64,000 bases of DNA from Paragonimus skrjabini miyazakii (GCA_014338405.1 JTDE01000150.1:180452-244451); one strand, 5' to 3'. Counted from the first letter of the stretch, positions 23,530 through 35,182 are shown. The notes: generated by a model from the letters alone, not told the origin. Numbers and translations are program-made.

Positions 23530-23850
23530 AGTAATTTGGAAGATCTGATAATTCAGAGGACACCTAATTACAAAAAATTCAGAATTCTGTTGGATTCGAA
23601 CAGGCAATGTAACTAGTATGTCCAAACACGACGAGCGCTTAACTAGCTCAGTTGTGATGACAAGCCGTGAGTTCATGAATGTCACTTTGAAGTCAGTTAC
23701 CTCCCCAACCCTTTGTGCTATATGAAGTTTCTCAAATCATCTGAATAGCCGTCGGCTCTGAGATGATTCTCTAAACAATTCACATTACATTCCACCAAAG
23801 CCAGTGCGTTTCTTGAAAAAAATTATATACCTGTCGGGGTCATTCAAACG
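23530..23850 (-). mobile_element. degenerate copy of tRNA-like repeat family B
   Basis: Minus-strand alignment to the 11-kb unit in the same block order: ACTGGCTTTGGTGGAATG, GTGAATTGTTTAGAGAATC, GGGTTGGGGAGGTAAC, CTGAGCTAGTTAAGCGCTC (decayed box A region), CCTGTTCGAATCCAACAG (box B), then CTGAATTTTTTGTAATTAGG and a tail resembling AAATCTGCCACACTACTTATTAG. Strongly diverged, hence old. Confidence 0.6.
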
Positions 23851-24278
23851 AGTGCACAAATTTAACGTTGTTCTGGCTAAATTCATGACTAACTGTATTG
23901 TTCCCGAGTACCTGAATGCCTGACTAACATATAACTTTTAGCCCTTCTAAAACGTATCATCTCACCCCAACTACTTTACAACAGTATTATCGTTAACGTA
24001 TGTGGCATCCTACCAAATTTCCCTTATTCCGGTCTCATACTTTTTAATCTAACCGCTATTTATGGTTAAAGTCGTTTGACCTAGGTTTTATCCAGACCAA
24101 AATGTACTGTTCGTGTCAGCCCTCACATCCTAGTATAATTTTACAACTACATTTTGAAACTCCTTTTACACATGACTTATTTTAAGAACATTCAAATAAT
24201 ATAAAACACGGTAAGTAAAGAAGTTTGCGAAAAATGAGAAAAAGAAATTTCTAACGAGTAGTCGGGGATTTGGTTAAT

Positions 24279-24573
24279 TTCAAGTTGCACATCACCCACA
24301 ATTGATCATTACTCACAAGCGAATGTGGTTGAGCGTTCACATAGGATAATTCGGTCGTGCCTAACGTGAGGTCAGTGGCGCAGTGGTAAACGCGGTTGCC
24401 TCACGAACAGCGTGGCCGTGGTTCAAGTCCCGGCGGTGGCGATGATATGCATTACTGACGAGCTCTAATGAGAGCGAAACTCGAGTCTAGTGCTTCTTTT
24501 CGAAAGGGGGCCGACTGGAAAGTCTATGGGGATGCGACAGCTGCGATCAATTGTGGGTGATGCGCAACTTGAA
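24279..24573 (+). mobile_element. complete inverted-repeat/tRNA element (family A), copy 1
   Basis: Left end TTCAAGTTGCACATCACCC... (24,279-24,307) and right end (24,545-24,573) are inverted repeats matching at 28 of 29 bases. Between them: a GATAATTCGGTCGTGCCTAA leader, a tRNA-like part (24,371-24,440), TCTAATGAGAGCGAAACTCG, GAAAGGGGGCCGACTGGAAA and CTATGGGGATGCGACAGCTG. No target-site duplication is obvious. Closest structural description: a SINE body enclosed in the terminal repeats of a MITE-like element. Confidence 0.8.
24371..24440 (+). other. tRNA-like Pol III promoter inside family A copy 1
   Basis: Box A TGGCGCAGTGG at 24,376-24,386 and box B GGTTCAAGTCC at 24,420-24,430 both fit the eukaryotic consensus. 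Spacing is typical of a tRNA. The arms do not form a full cloverleaf, so it is a tRNA-derived promoter and not a tRNA gene. Confidence 0.7.
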
Positions 24574-27118
24574 AAAGAAATTTCCCCATCTAAAATTTAA
24601 TATTACCCTATTAATATTACCATTCGGTTAAAATACACAGCAAACATTAGTGAATGAATTGAAGCAGCGTTTATTTACTTCAGAATCTGATCTGGGGATG
24701 CGAAAATGTTCGAACCAAGCTATCTTCACTTGCTACTCCGAAACAAGAGACAATTAACCGCACTTCCATTGGGCCACAACTGTGTAATTACCAATATATT
24801 TTTGCCGGATTAAGTCAAAAGAACACAGTGTTTGACTGAGATTTGTTTCACTTCGGTTCAGTTCACAAGCTGATGGGTCAGTGGCCAGTCATGCACGACT
24901 TATTGGACCTCTGGGCTTCATAGATTTTGCTGCGTTTTGAAATGACAAACTGCACTTCGGTTGTGGTAGCACAACGACTTTAGTCCAAGTAACAAAGGCG
25001 TATGCAAGCTGATTCAATCATATACTATTTTAGTATTATTCGACGATCCTCTGCAAATACCCGTTAATTCTGCAATGTCAGGTTGTCCGCAGTCAGTGTT
25101 GTCTGCAGATCACAGTACCTGATGCAAAGGACATATGTTTCGGGCTGTCGAGCTATTGTTTGGGGTTAAAAAGGAACTGTACAATCTTCAAAACAGGCAA
25201 TGGTACAAAAGACGGATGATCAACCTCGAAACTGACGATCAGAATTTCACTTTCCGGCAACAAACGAAATAAGACAGACAGTTAAAGGATTCATCTGCCA
25301 AAGCCAGTCAGGCATTGCAGTAGCTGATCGGTCATAATTATGCAGCAACCCTTGTGAACGCTACCATTTTTGGGGACAGTCAGTTTAAGGTATTTACCAG
25401 TTTACGCGAAAAGCACTCAACTCATATAAGCGTTTTGTCCTGCTTTTTACTTAGTGGTCAATGGCCACTCATTAGACAACTGCCTTTCAACCCAAGAAAT
25501 TCCAGTTGATGTCTTTTACCTTGTGACGCAATTCACTTTTAGAAAGAAGAGGCTCTATGGGTTTAGTCTCCAATGTTAGTCCACTAACCTACTCTTCACA
25601 TAGCATTCATCGAATGGCGTACATTCAAACGTTCTATCATCCGTTCAAAAGTGAACTATGGGCTTACACGAACACTATTTTTAGGGGCGCAGGAACTGAA
25701 GAATCCCTGATTGTCGCCGTCCTTTCCAGTTCAGTCATCCGCGCATTTAAAAGATACTGAGGCGTTTCAGCTGACCCGTGGTGCACCAAATTAGAAGTTT
25801 GTACATTTTCTGGCTATTGCTTTCACACTTGCAAATAAATCATTCAGTCTTTCTACAATTGTTGCGGCATATACTAGCACCCACCAACTGTACACTCAAA
25901 GCTTTCAGTTTGGAAAGTATCAGGTGCTTTACGGAAATCTTACTGTCTGATCATGATGGGCTTTATTGTCAAGAAGCGAGTCATTCATTCTGGGATAATG
26001 GCTGGTAGACATATAGTTGGAAAACGTCTTATTTGGGACCGACATTTTGCTTGCATATTTCACCGTCGCTTCCTTCCAGTGCTACAGGCTCTTTACAGTG
26101 TCTAGCGAACGAGAAAACAACCTAAATAATGACTCAGAAAGGACACCACTCTGAGGTTTTATGATGCTGGAATGTGCATGCAATGTTGGCCTGCTACAAA
26201 GATAACGGTCAGTCCTATCGGGTTCTCGTGTACTTTGCCTCCTGCACTAATGACCTCAGCCAGATTGAATAAACCCCGAAAGGTGCTGGGATTTGCTGAT
26301 TTTAGAGTATCCGAAAGGTTACTGTTCCAAAGGCGTAAGCAAACATGTTTGTCCACCCTGACATTATTTTTGCAGCATGCGATGGTCCATTTCTAACAAG
26401 TTCAGCAGTTAACCTTGCGGATTCTATCATGTGGACGTATATTTTGAAGGCAGCTAATAACTTTTAGTCCCTTCGGATGCGAAGCAAAAAGGTTATTATC
26501 TTTTTCGACTGTAAACTCGTTCGGACTCGATAAATCGTCGTCATTCCCAAAAGAATTTATATATCTGTTACCCTCCAGGTCTGGTTGTCTGCTTCTTTAC
26601 TGCACTACCGCGCTGATGGGTAGGATATTGCACTCTTCATTCCTACGAGTGGAAAAACGGGTGAGGTAATTTATACAGTTCAGCGTTACTTGTCTGTTAT
26701 TTTACCCCGTTTACTTTCGTTTTCGTGGTTCTCGTAGGACACTTCAACCATGGCAAGTCAGTTGGGTAATATAAATTCGTATACATGTCCTCCACAACCC
26801 AGTAAATAGCCACGCACGATTTTCTTCAAATATAATATTAGGATTTTATGACAACTCTAACCTGTTGGAGTTAAGAACACAGTCTTCGGCATCATTCGGA
26901 CTGGTATTGAATTAGAGATCTACTATGGATGAAGCTTACTCAGTTAATCAGCGCATATTTGGTCACCACGTCGCACAAGAGAACTAGTGTGTAGCACTCC
27001 AAGAAACCGTCTATCGAAGTTCTTTGTGCTACTTAAGAAACATTAGGCAAATACATATTTTTTGAATATGAATTTCAACACCTGGATTCAATAATCCTTT
27101 TACATAAGACGGTTCTTC
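24574..27118. other. no recognisable gene or repeat
   Basis: Mixed-composition sequence with several 60-77 codon ORFs on both strands that share no motif with known families. Nothing supportable. Confidence 0.4.
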
Positions 27119-27480
27119 TTGTGTCCTACTATCGGCGGGATATGTGTAAGCATAGTGTGTAATGTAGCCTTCGTTTCGCCCTCCCACGCGGCGCATCACG
27201 TGACAAGCCTAAGACTAAGTGACGCTCACTGTCCCAACCTGCGCATGCATACCACACATCCATCGGCCCGAAAACCTTCCTCCACATCGGAACACACGCA
27301 CGCACGCGCACGCGGTCACCACCCCCACACTCAGCCAATTGGAACGCTCCAACTGGATGTGATTCAGTGCGGCAATACATAGGCACGCGTGACGCGGTTG
27401 GACCCGGATTGGAACAAGGACAGGACACGGTCCGGAGGAGCGCCACTGAATTAAGCTTGTACACCGATCTCATCAATAAA
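27119..27480 (+). repeat. GC- and CpG-rich island, possible solo LTR or retroelement end
   Basis: An abrupt block of high GC with many CG dinucleotides (for example CACGCACGCACGCGCACGCG near 27,297) in an otherwise AT-rich region. It begins with TGTGTCC and ends near an AATAAAG (27,475), the layout of an LTR or a retroelement 3' end. ORFs on both strands across it, including a 115-codon minus frame, are what GC-rich DNA yields by default. No second copy in the window, so the class is undecided; a CpG island promoter is an alternative. Confidence 0.4.
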
Positions 27481-27879
27481 GATCCAAACTATTTGATTTA
27501 ACCTTCTCATTGACTATCGTTGAGATGTTATTTGTCAGTGGGTACTCAAGCTATCACGGTTAAGGGTTCCACTACAGTAACATCCGGATATAGAAAGCTA
27601 TCGCCTGCATGTTTTTGTCATAATTATGTCCCCTGTTCTCCTTTTATGGTAACAAATAATCAGTAACGGAGTCTCCACACAGGCTCTTTCGTGCTGCGAA
27701 CCGTGTATCCCGGTGGGCAAATGCTCCGTACAATTATGTCCTGTCTCAGCTGATAACCGGTAACTTCGGTTATGTAAAAATCACTGTTGATCTGAACGTA
27801 TTCTATTTGTTTTCTATACTACAGTGATTTTTAGAGATCTTAAGAATTTCTATCAGTCACTTTTATGGTTCGGTACACT

Positions 27880-28200
27880 GTTGATAGATAGGAAGTCAGA
27901 AACAGTTTTGTGCACAATATATCTTTCGAGCACATTCCGTTGCATCTCATCAGGTATACAGCGCAGTCTGTGGGTTTATATGGCAAAGTTCAATGGGTAC
28001 TGTGAAGCTAAACAACAAAATCAACAACCACACAAACACACGCACACTTACATACATACATGCACATCAGTTACCTTAGAATTCCAGTAATGACGAACAC
28101 GTCCTTCTGTACGCAGAGAGGTGCCTTCCAGTTGGTGATTGCTATCGCCTCCACAAACCGGAGAAGCCTTTGATTTTTTGTGGCATAATATCTCTTGTTT
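27880..28200 (+). repeat. unclassified dispersed repeat C, copy 1
   Basis: Aligns with 31,030-31,325 in the same orientation. Shared blocks in order: GTTTTGTGCA, GCATCTCATCAGGTATACAG, CAGTCTGTGGGTTTATATGG, TGGTGATTGCTATCGCCTCC and AAACCGGAGAAGCCTTTG. A CA-rich run at about 28,022-28,066 lies where the other copy has a shorter one. No coding motif is recognised on either strand. Confidence 0.7.
28022..28066. repeat. CA/TACA-rich simple sequence
   Basis: CACACAAACACACGCACAC followed by TTACATACATACATGCAC, inside repeat C copy 1. Confidence 0.65.
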
Positions 28201-31029
28201 TAAGGTTGTGCTTATACTTTTTGACCTGGGTGCTAATCCGACAGTCATGTAAGCCTTCGGCTTCAAGATTGCGCAAAGAAAATGAGTCCAGAGAGCCAAC
28301 AAATCATCCCGTACTCTTTGTAGTGGACCGATCACCCCGGTTTATAACATTGCTAGCAGTTGTTAGAAGACGCCTGTTCTGGTGCGCCAAATTCACTTCG
28401 AGAACTTGTGATGTAGCAAAGCCATACCTGGCTGATTTCGTATTATCTTCACTTCTACTGAGTAATGAGGAGACAATAGGGACAATCTTGTAAAGATATT
28501 TTAAGGCTTTTGGTTGTCTCCAGCGAATTATATCGGCTAAGTTACTTGTCAATATCAAGTGTATTTGGCTGGTGTTTTACAAATCCAATATCCGTTTACA
28601 TACTTGTCTACAGTATGTAACGGGCTCGTTAAAGGATAACGCATTTCACACTGAAACGATCGGCCTTAATTTTTTTGGGTTCTGAAGTGTTCTACATAAA
28701 TCCAAGCTACCACCGACTCAAATTTATGTAGATCATCAGATTCGTTATGCATAACTTTGTCCTCAATTGGTGCAGAACTGCGTTAGATGCAGCTGAGAAC
28801 CAGACTTATTACTCAACGCTTCATTGAGTTCGCGCTAGAAATGACGGACTTAACAAGCATAAGTCGACTGTGCTGTTTAAATCGACCGTTTATCCTAATG
28901 ACTATTGGGTGTTGTCTACAAATCACATAAAAAGCTTTATTGTATAGACTGCTCTAGGTGAATACTTTTGAGCCAATTAAACCTTTCCGGGAGATATAAA
29001 TAATGTGATAGTGTCAGCGGAATGTACGGTAGTGAATGAGCTTGAAAACAAATGTACTCCACCTACCACACAGAAAAGTCAAATGAAATAGTGCGAGTAT
29101 AATTTCTTTAATTTTGAGTAACACACTGAGGTAATTTTAAAGCATAGCGTTTCATGCTTAATAATTCTCCGTTACACTTGTGAAACAACTGGCTGGAAAT
29201 GATATTGAGTGAACAATGCGAAAATTTAAAAAATCCTCTTAACTGAAGAGAAATTTGATAAATTTGGCTTGAAAACTAAACTCAGACAGATAAATTAATT
29301 TGGTTCCTATGTCAATCGAATTAGGTTTTGAAGTATTTCTTACTTGCAAGTGCGCGTTGAGAAGGATTGAAAAAGCTGATAGGATACCAGTCGCTAGAGT
29401 CAACGGTTGATCGAATTGTCTTATAGCATGCAAATTGTGTCCGACGGGGTTAGGGTTAAGTCCATGAGGAATACGTCCACATTGAGCTCAAAAATCGGCT
29501 GCTGACTAGCCATTTTTGAAAGTGCTAATAGATGTATTGTGTTTCTAACCTTATGAATGGTTGGCTTACGACTGTTTACTTGATTAGGGTTTACGATTCT
29601 TGTTGTTGCCACCTTCCTTCGAAGGAATTTTTTATATATGCTTTTGTTACACCTTGTGCCGTTATTCGTTAGTTTGTCATGGCCTTTTGATGCATTACAG
29701 TCATTGTTATATATTGCGAACTTCGTGAACTCATAAAACCTGCGTAATCATTTGTTAACGGACCACTGACCACGTCAGCACAGTTCAGCTCATCTAAAGT
29801 TTATTCGGCACACTTTCGTCAATAGATAATGTTACCCATGCAAAGAACGACTCGAAAAGGAAAGCCCTTAGTTATCGAACGGTATTCCCGGGAACGGCAT
29901 TGCTTTATCATGGCCGTATTGTTTTTGGTGGCCCCCACGACCCAACAAAAAGTCAACGTGTTGACCAATGAAGCGGACTTGTCCTCAGAAGAAACATGTT
30001 ACGCCAAAGCATTCTGCTGGTCAACCCAAATCTCCTGTTGGTTCACTGAGTGTGTTCTCCCTTATTTCCGGTTTTGTTTTTTTATTTTATATAATTACAT
30101 TTTGTCACTTGGTTTGATCCCTTAGCTATTCACTTTGTGGATCGTTACTTTTTGATCGACACCAGTTACAAATCTTTTAAACTTCCCAAACCGCCAAGGT
30201 CTTAAGTTTTTGTCCTAAAAGCAAGGAAATTTCATGAAGGTAATCTGTTAAAAGAATACCATATTTCAAATAGATGAGTACAGTTCAAATTAGTAGATAC
30301 GACCCTTGTCTGGTAGAGTTAATCAATTCAAAAGGAGACGATAATTTCAAAGGCTTAACGTAAGAACATATAGACATATCAAGATGTAAAGCATCTGGAC
30401 CAATCTAAGAAATTTATGAAAACCAGTTGCCCATCTGGTTCGCCTGCTACACATAACTTACACCTCATACGGTGTTATCCTCTTCGGGTGCTAGATATAT
30501 GAGGATCATGTGACTTAATTTACAACACAGTGAGTTCTGGTATGGATCCTTCTCTGTTAGCTTTTTACCCGACTACTCAAAACAAGCGGAGGTTAGAACA
30601 TCAACATCTCAAAGTGTACACACATTTAACTGTTTTCTATACTTCCCAGGTTGTCCGTTTTACAGTCCAGTTACTTACTACGTTTCACAGCTACTTTATG
30701 TTGACATTTTGCACACTGTTAGTGTAATTGTAACCATATTCTACTCAGGAATCAACACTTGAACATCCGAACAGTGGATACTTTCAAAACAGCTAATGTG
30801 TTGAACAGATTTTAGTCCATATAACCACCACATATATATGGTCTACACGGTTATGGCAAATAACGCGAGGACTTTTTTCCGAAGCAAATATCGTATACTG
30901 CAACATATCAAATATTAAATCGTGATTGGTAGTACGGAAATATTATTGTAGTGGTTGGATTATATACAAATTTCATTCACGTCGCTCAATACGACTGACT
31001 GTCCTTAACGATATACTATCGGAAAACGT
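28201..31029. other. no recognisable gene or repeat
   Basis: Several open frames of 80-107 codons occur (for example 28,304-28,558 minus and 29,829-30,125 plus), but none has a recognised motif plus splice support at both ends. A short TTAGGGTTA stretch near 29,449 is too brief to be telomeric. Confidence 0.4.
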
Positions 31030-31325
31030 TTTACCGGGCGTCAAAAGCGGTTTTGCGCAGTTTTTGCGCAACACTATTCGCTGCATCTCTTCAAGTAAAT
31101 ACTGCAATCTGTGAGTTTATATAGCTTAGTTCATTGGCCACCGTGAAGGTAAACAACAAAGTCAATAATCACACACGCTTTAATGCGCATCACATACCAG
31201 AGAATTCTAACAATGATGAATAAATCTTTTTGCACTCAGAGGAGTGGCTTTTAGTTGTTAATTGCTATTGCCTCTGCAAACCATAGAAGCCTTGGACTTT
31301 TGTTGCATAACGTATCCAAAAGGCT
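31030..31325 (+). repeat. unclassified dispersed repeat C, copy 2
   Basis: Second copy of the repeat at 27,880-28,200: GGTTTTGCGCA, GCATCTCTTCAAGTAAATAC, CAATCTGTGAGTTTATATAG, TTGTTAATTGCTATTGCCTC, AAACCATAGAAGCCTTGG. The two copies differ at many positions and stop resembling each other near TCCAAAAGG. Confidence 0.7.
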
Positions 31326-32184
31326 TTCTACAGTTTCAGCCAAAGTCGGCATGTCAACAAGTGTGAAGTGACCGATAACGACGGCCTCTTGTGACTTGTC
31401 ACGTTCTGACTTGAGTGCAGCATCGTGGCATCCTTGAGCGTTTTGCGGACCAAAACTAGAATGAGTTGAATGGCCCGAATGCGTGAGTGACGCTTAGTTC
31501 TGTCTAACTAGGTAGCCCGGTACTCACATAAGAATTAATAACTGATGCAAAATTTGGTCTTGAGCGGTTGGAGTGTTTTCAGTGGTGGTGAATGGCACGA
31601 CCAGTTGAGCTGCATTAAAAGTTTGTCCCGTTGATTACGTGAGACGTGTTTTCAACAGAGTAGTGATGTCATCACCCTTATAAGGCAAACGTAAGTAGAC
31701 ATTCACTTTGGTAGCTATTGAAGCTATCGCGTCAGCCGACTTTTGGTTACTGACTTCCCCACAAATGCGTGGTTCTCAAAAACTACCTCCCTTTGGTCAG
31801 TGTTTTTATCCAACATGTTTGTCTTACACGATGAAACCAAGTTCTCACCAGACCACGTTTGTACCAGATGTGCACATAACTATGAAATGTCAAGAACTGT
31901 TCAATCCGAGTGTGTTTCCGGTAGACAGACAGCCGTACGGAGCCACTACTTAAATGTTTCACAAGAATATACAAAAACGTCAGCACGTTGACGAGCTTGT
32001 TCTCCACGGTAATATGAATTTCCGAATTTAGCTTGTTCACTGAGTCAAGTATGCTTGTAGCAATCTTTGTGGCACCTTTGAATAGCGGAATATTGTCAAA
32101 GTAACACTGGTAGAAGTGAACATGATTGGTGACAACATTTACAATCAGCTTTCCAATTCAGTTAGAGAAATACCTTCTAGCACA
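31326..32184. other. no recognisable gene or repeat
   Basis: No family recognised. ORFs of about 80 codons overlap on both strands near 31.7-32.0 kb, which is typical of chance openness. Confidence 0.4.
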
Positions 32185-32306
32185 GGGCCAATTGGATTAC
32201 TCATAGCAATACCATACAGGTAATCCGCTTGAGAATGTGGACAGTTTCACATATTTGGGTAGCACTATCTCGTCAGCCTGTAATATTGCTGATGAGATAT
32301 CAGCGA

Positions 32307-32926
32307 NNNNNNNNNNNNNNNNNNNNNNNNNNNNNNNNNNNNNNNNNNNNNNNNNNNNNNNNNNNNNNNNNNNNNNNNNNNNNNNNNNNNNNNNNNNNNN
32401 NNNNNNNNNNNNNNNNNNNNNNNNNNNNNNNNNNNNNNNNNNNNNNNNNNNNNNNNNNNNNNNNNNNNNNNNNNNNNNNNNNNNNNNNNNNNNNNNNNNN
32501 NNNNNNNNNNNNNNNNNNNNNNNNNNNNNNNNNNNNNNNNNNNNNNNNNNNNNNNNNNNNNNNNNNNNNNNNNNNNNNNNNNNNNNNNNNNNNNNNNNNN
32601 NNNNNNNNNNNNNNNNNNNNNNNNNNNNNNNNNNNNNNNNNNNNNNNNNNNNNNNNNNNNNNNNNNNNNNNNNNNNNNNNNNNNNNNNNNNNNNNNNNNN
32701 NNNNNNNNNNNNNNNNNNNNNNNNNNNNNNNNNNNNNNNNNNNNNNNNNNNNNNNNNNNNNNNNNNNNNNNNNNNNNNNNNNNNNNNNNNNNNNNNNNNN
32801 NNNNNNNNNNNNNNNNNNNNNNNNNNNNNNNNNNNNNNNNNNNNNNNNNNNNNNNNNNNNNNNNNNNNNNNNNNNNNNNNNNNNNNNNNNNNNNNNNNNN
32901 NNNNNNNNNNNNNNNNNNNNNNNNNN
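32307..32926. other. assembly gap (620 Ns)
   Basis: Run of N bases. ORFs spanning it are artefacts. Because both sides belong to repeats, the join may be less reliable than elsewhere. Confidence 0.99.
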
Positions 32927-33062
32927 TTCTAGTTCTTCCACTTAGTCTTGTTTTAATAATTTTCAATCTTCTTAGTAACGTTTTCTTCTAGGATATTCCA
33001 CGTCACTGTTGAGGTGAGCGGCGGCCAGAGCCACAGTACCTTTTGATCAGGCTCATGGCTGT

Positions 33063-33083
33063 TGTGATGATGATGATGATGAT
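33063..33083 (+). repeat. (GAT)n microsatellite tail
   Basis: GTGATGATGATGATGATGAT at the 3' end of the plus-strand non-LTR fragment; probably its tail. Confidence 0.75.
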
Positions 33084-33535
33084 ACCATACATTTCTGTAT
33101 AGCCAGTTTACTATGAGTAGAGTTTTACGTATGATGGGCGTAGTAGCGAAGGGCGTTCTGAATCAGACGTAAGTAATCCTGTGTACAATCGACGTGAGTG
33201 AATATACTAACAATTTGCATCAGCCGACTACAGCAAAACACTTGTGAACAAAAAAGCTGGTAATAGTAACCACAGAATCATTGTTACACTCCAAACCAAT
33301 GAGTAAATTGATTTGCTGAGAACTGTCTCAACTTGACTTGAGGATTCAAACATTTGAGCGAACCACTTTATCAGTTTGTGTCGTTGTGACTTAGACATGA
33401 GTGTTATTGGCTTAAGAGCTATGTTGAACTTGTGGAGTTTTGGGTAAGCCATATAGCTGCGGAGTATGTGAGCCCCTAGGTGCACTTTGAAGATGCGGAG
33501 CGTATTCCATACAAACCAACCCGGTCACACATTGT

Positions 33536-33814
33536 TCAACATGGCCTGCATGTCTTCGGCAGCAAGGCAAGAAGTAAGACTACCTCATCCGCATAAGCCA
33601 GATAGGTCAACTTGGCTCCAGCGAGAAGCTGAATATCAAGCTCACTGGATTTCTCTAGCGTGCTTGCGAAAATATCGTCCATGACAAAGTTGAGCAAGTT
33701 AGAAATTGGAGACCGTTGACGAACACGACCAGACGTGATGAACTTCCAAGACAGTTGTTCATAAACTCTCACCCTACTCGCAGAATGAGCATACAGTGAT
33801 CTCAACAGATTCAC
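33536..33814 (-). pseudogene. RT with motif C (YADE variant)
   Basis: Frame MNLLRSLYAHSASRVRVYEQ, then SGRVRQRSPISNLLNFVMDD and TYLAYADEVVLLLALLP. The active site is YADE (complement of about 33,583-33,597): the second catalytic aspartate has become glutamate, which in RTs generally abolishes or cripples activity. The RQGxPISPxLFN-type block is recognisable as RQRSPISNLLNF. Confidence 0.8.
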
Positions 33815-34080
33815 TTATTTCTCCGGTACTCCCTTGCGGAGAAGACAGTTCCAGAGAACGTTACGAGCAACTGAGTCGAAAGCAGCCTTCGGGTCCAAAA
33901 AGACCAAAATGGTCGGCTGCCTGTAAGAGTGCCGGTGTTCCAACATTCGTCGCAAGGTAAAATGTGATCAACGCACCCTCAATCGGATCGGAATCCTGCC
34001 TACTCTCCGCGTGTCTGACTTCCTCTGGGCTTGTGAACCGACGCAAAACGAGGTCAGCGAATAACTCGAACGCAACAGAC
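33815..34080 (-). pseudogene. RT motif A region
   Basis: One frame reads RRFTSPEEVRHAESRQDSDP; a shifted frame then gives PTILVFLDPKAAFDSVARNV and LWNCLLRKGVPEK, ending in a stop. FLDPKAAFDS is motif A with its catalytic aspartate. A frameshift around 33,900 separates the two halves. Confidence 0.75.
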
Positions 34081-34086
34081 CCTAGA

Positions 34087-34650
34087 CTAATGTCTTTGTG
34101 GGACTTCGGCCCTCTTGTTAAAAACGGGAATTACGGTTGATAAGCACCAATCACGAGGTACCCCTTCAATCTCCCAAATCGTCTGGAAGAGTTTCGTCAG
34201 TTCTGGTAACAACCTCTCTCCATCATCTTCGAAAAGAAAAGGACAGAAGAAGTCTGGTCCAAGAGCCTTGTGAGGTATCAATAACTTGGGTTCCAAGGCC
34301 ACTTCTGCTTCCGACGGAGAGCTGTCTGAAACGTAATAACTGACCATTCGGTTCCTGTTGTCCACACAGTCTGGTTGAGACCAGCTGAACTGGTCTTCAT
34401 AATGTTCGGCCCACCTGTCAAGTCGGCGTGACAGATTGGTGATAAGTGAACCATCTTTTTCACATATGTTCTTACTTACACCGACTCGGCGACCAGTACG
34501 ACCAGGGATCAAGGAAAAAAATTTCCTGCTATTCCCAGAGAAAAAGGCTTTTTCCACCTCTTTAGACTTTGTGATCACGTGATGTTCACGGCCATTACAT
34601 TTGGAACAAGTTTGAATCAAATGACGCATATTCATTAGGTCTATCCACAT
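34087..34650 (-). pseudogene. RT N-terminal region and preceding linker
   Basis: 187-codon open frame, the longest piece of the element. Landmarks in order: FFSGNSRKFFSLIPGRTGRR, DGSLITNLSRRLDRWAEHYE, PSEAEVALE, LIPHKALGPDFFCPFLFEDD, LPELTKLFQTIWEIEGVPRD and WCLSTVIPVFNK. The RWAEHYEDQF and PxDW...STVIPVFNK blocks are typical for the region upstream of RT motif A in CR1/RTE-like elements. Confidence 0.8.
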
Positions 34651-34665
34651 GATAGAACTCCAGTT

Positions 34666-35182
34666 CTACCGCAGTTGAATAACTTCTTCGGTACATACCT
34701 GTTCACAGCAGGCATTCTTAGCTGCCGTGATCAGTTCCCAGTATTCGCTAGGATTTCCCCCTTGACTCGAACTGGACAATTTGCTTATTGATGTTTCCCG
34801 GTAAACAGCCTTTGCACTCTCTTCGTTCGAGTATCTTACAGTTACGAGTGTATGACTTCTGCGTAAATGACAGGACAAAACGGACACGCACAGTAGCGTG
34901 ATTCGAGTCTAGTTGGTTGGTCCAGAATACACGACAGTATTTGAAAAGTTGGCACCACCTGCAACTGATTGCAATATGATCGTGGTTTTTCCGTAGCTGA
35001 GATTCATGGGGAGGTCTGCATGTGACAGTACCTCTTATGTTGAAATGCAGTGCTCCAAATGTAGAAATCGTTAGAGGCGCACAACTGCAGTGGTCTTTCG
35101 TTCTTGTCATTGCGTTATGCCCGTACACCAAGCACACTTCCCAATTGCTACTCCTCTGCAGAGAAGTGACCAAGCCGAGCAC
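34666..35182 (-). pseudogene. end of APE endonuclease and linker, frameshifted
   Basis: Frames include HESQLRKNHDHIAISCRWCQ, FKYCRVFWTNQLDSNHATVR and VRFVLSFT. The DHIAIS followed by DSNHA matches the C-terminal catalytic S-D-H block of APE-type endonucleases; the aspartate-serine-asparagine-histidine run keeps the histidine. A shifted frame (34,666-34,887) continues as SKLSSSSQGGNPSEYWELIT. Confidence 0.65.

Larger units (their letters stand above)
32185..33085 (+). mobile_element. 3' part of an APE-type non-LTR retrotransposon, crossing the gap
   Basis: Before the gap the frame reads GNPLENVDSFTYLGSTISS and NIADEIS, the block that follows the RT thumb in CR1/RTE-like elements. An in-frame TAG lies just upstream (around 32,202). 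After the gap comes a non-coding tail ending in GGCTGTTGTGATGATGATGA, the kind of short tandem-repeat terminus seen in these elements. The part that would encode the protein C-terminus is hidden by Ns. Confidence 0.65.

Noticed and set aside
24371..24440. Functional tRNA gene
   Set aside because: Only the Pol III boxes fit; acceptor and anticodon stems do not pair, and the same sequence recurs in the family A repeat.
27129..27476. 115-codon minus-strand ORF
   Set aside because: Openness expected from GC-rich composition; opposite frame is open too; no motif.
28304..28558. 84-codon minus ORF with a protein-like C-terminal half
   Set aside because: Plausible composition, but overlaps a 107-codon plus ORF and I could not support either one; kept as background.
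29440..29462. Telomere-like TTAGGG repeat
   Set aside because: Barely one and a half units; no array.
32229..32966. Four ORFs of 213-238 codons crossing the gap
   Set aside because: They are open only because Ns are not stops.
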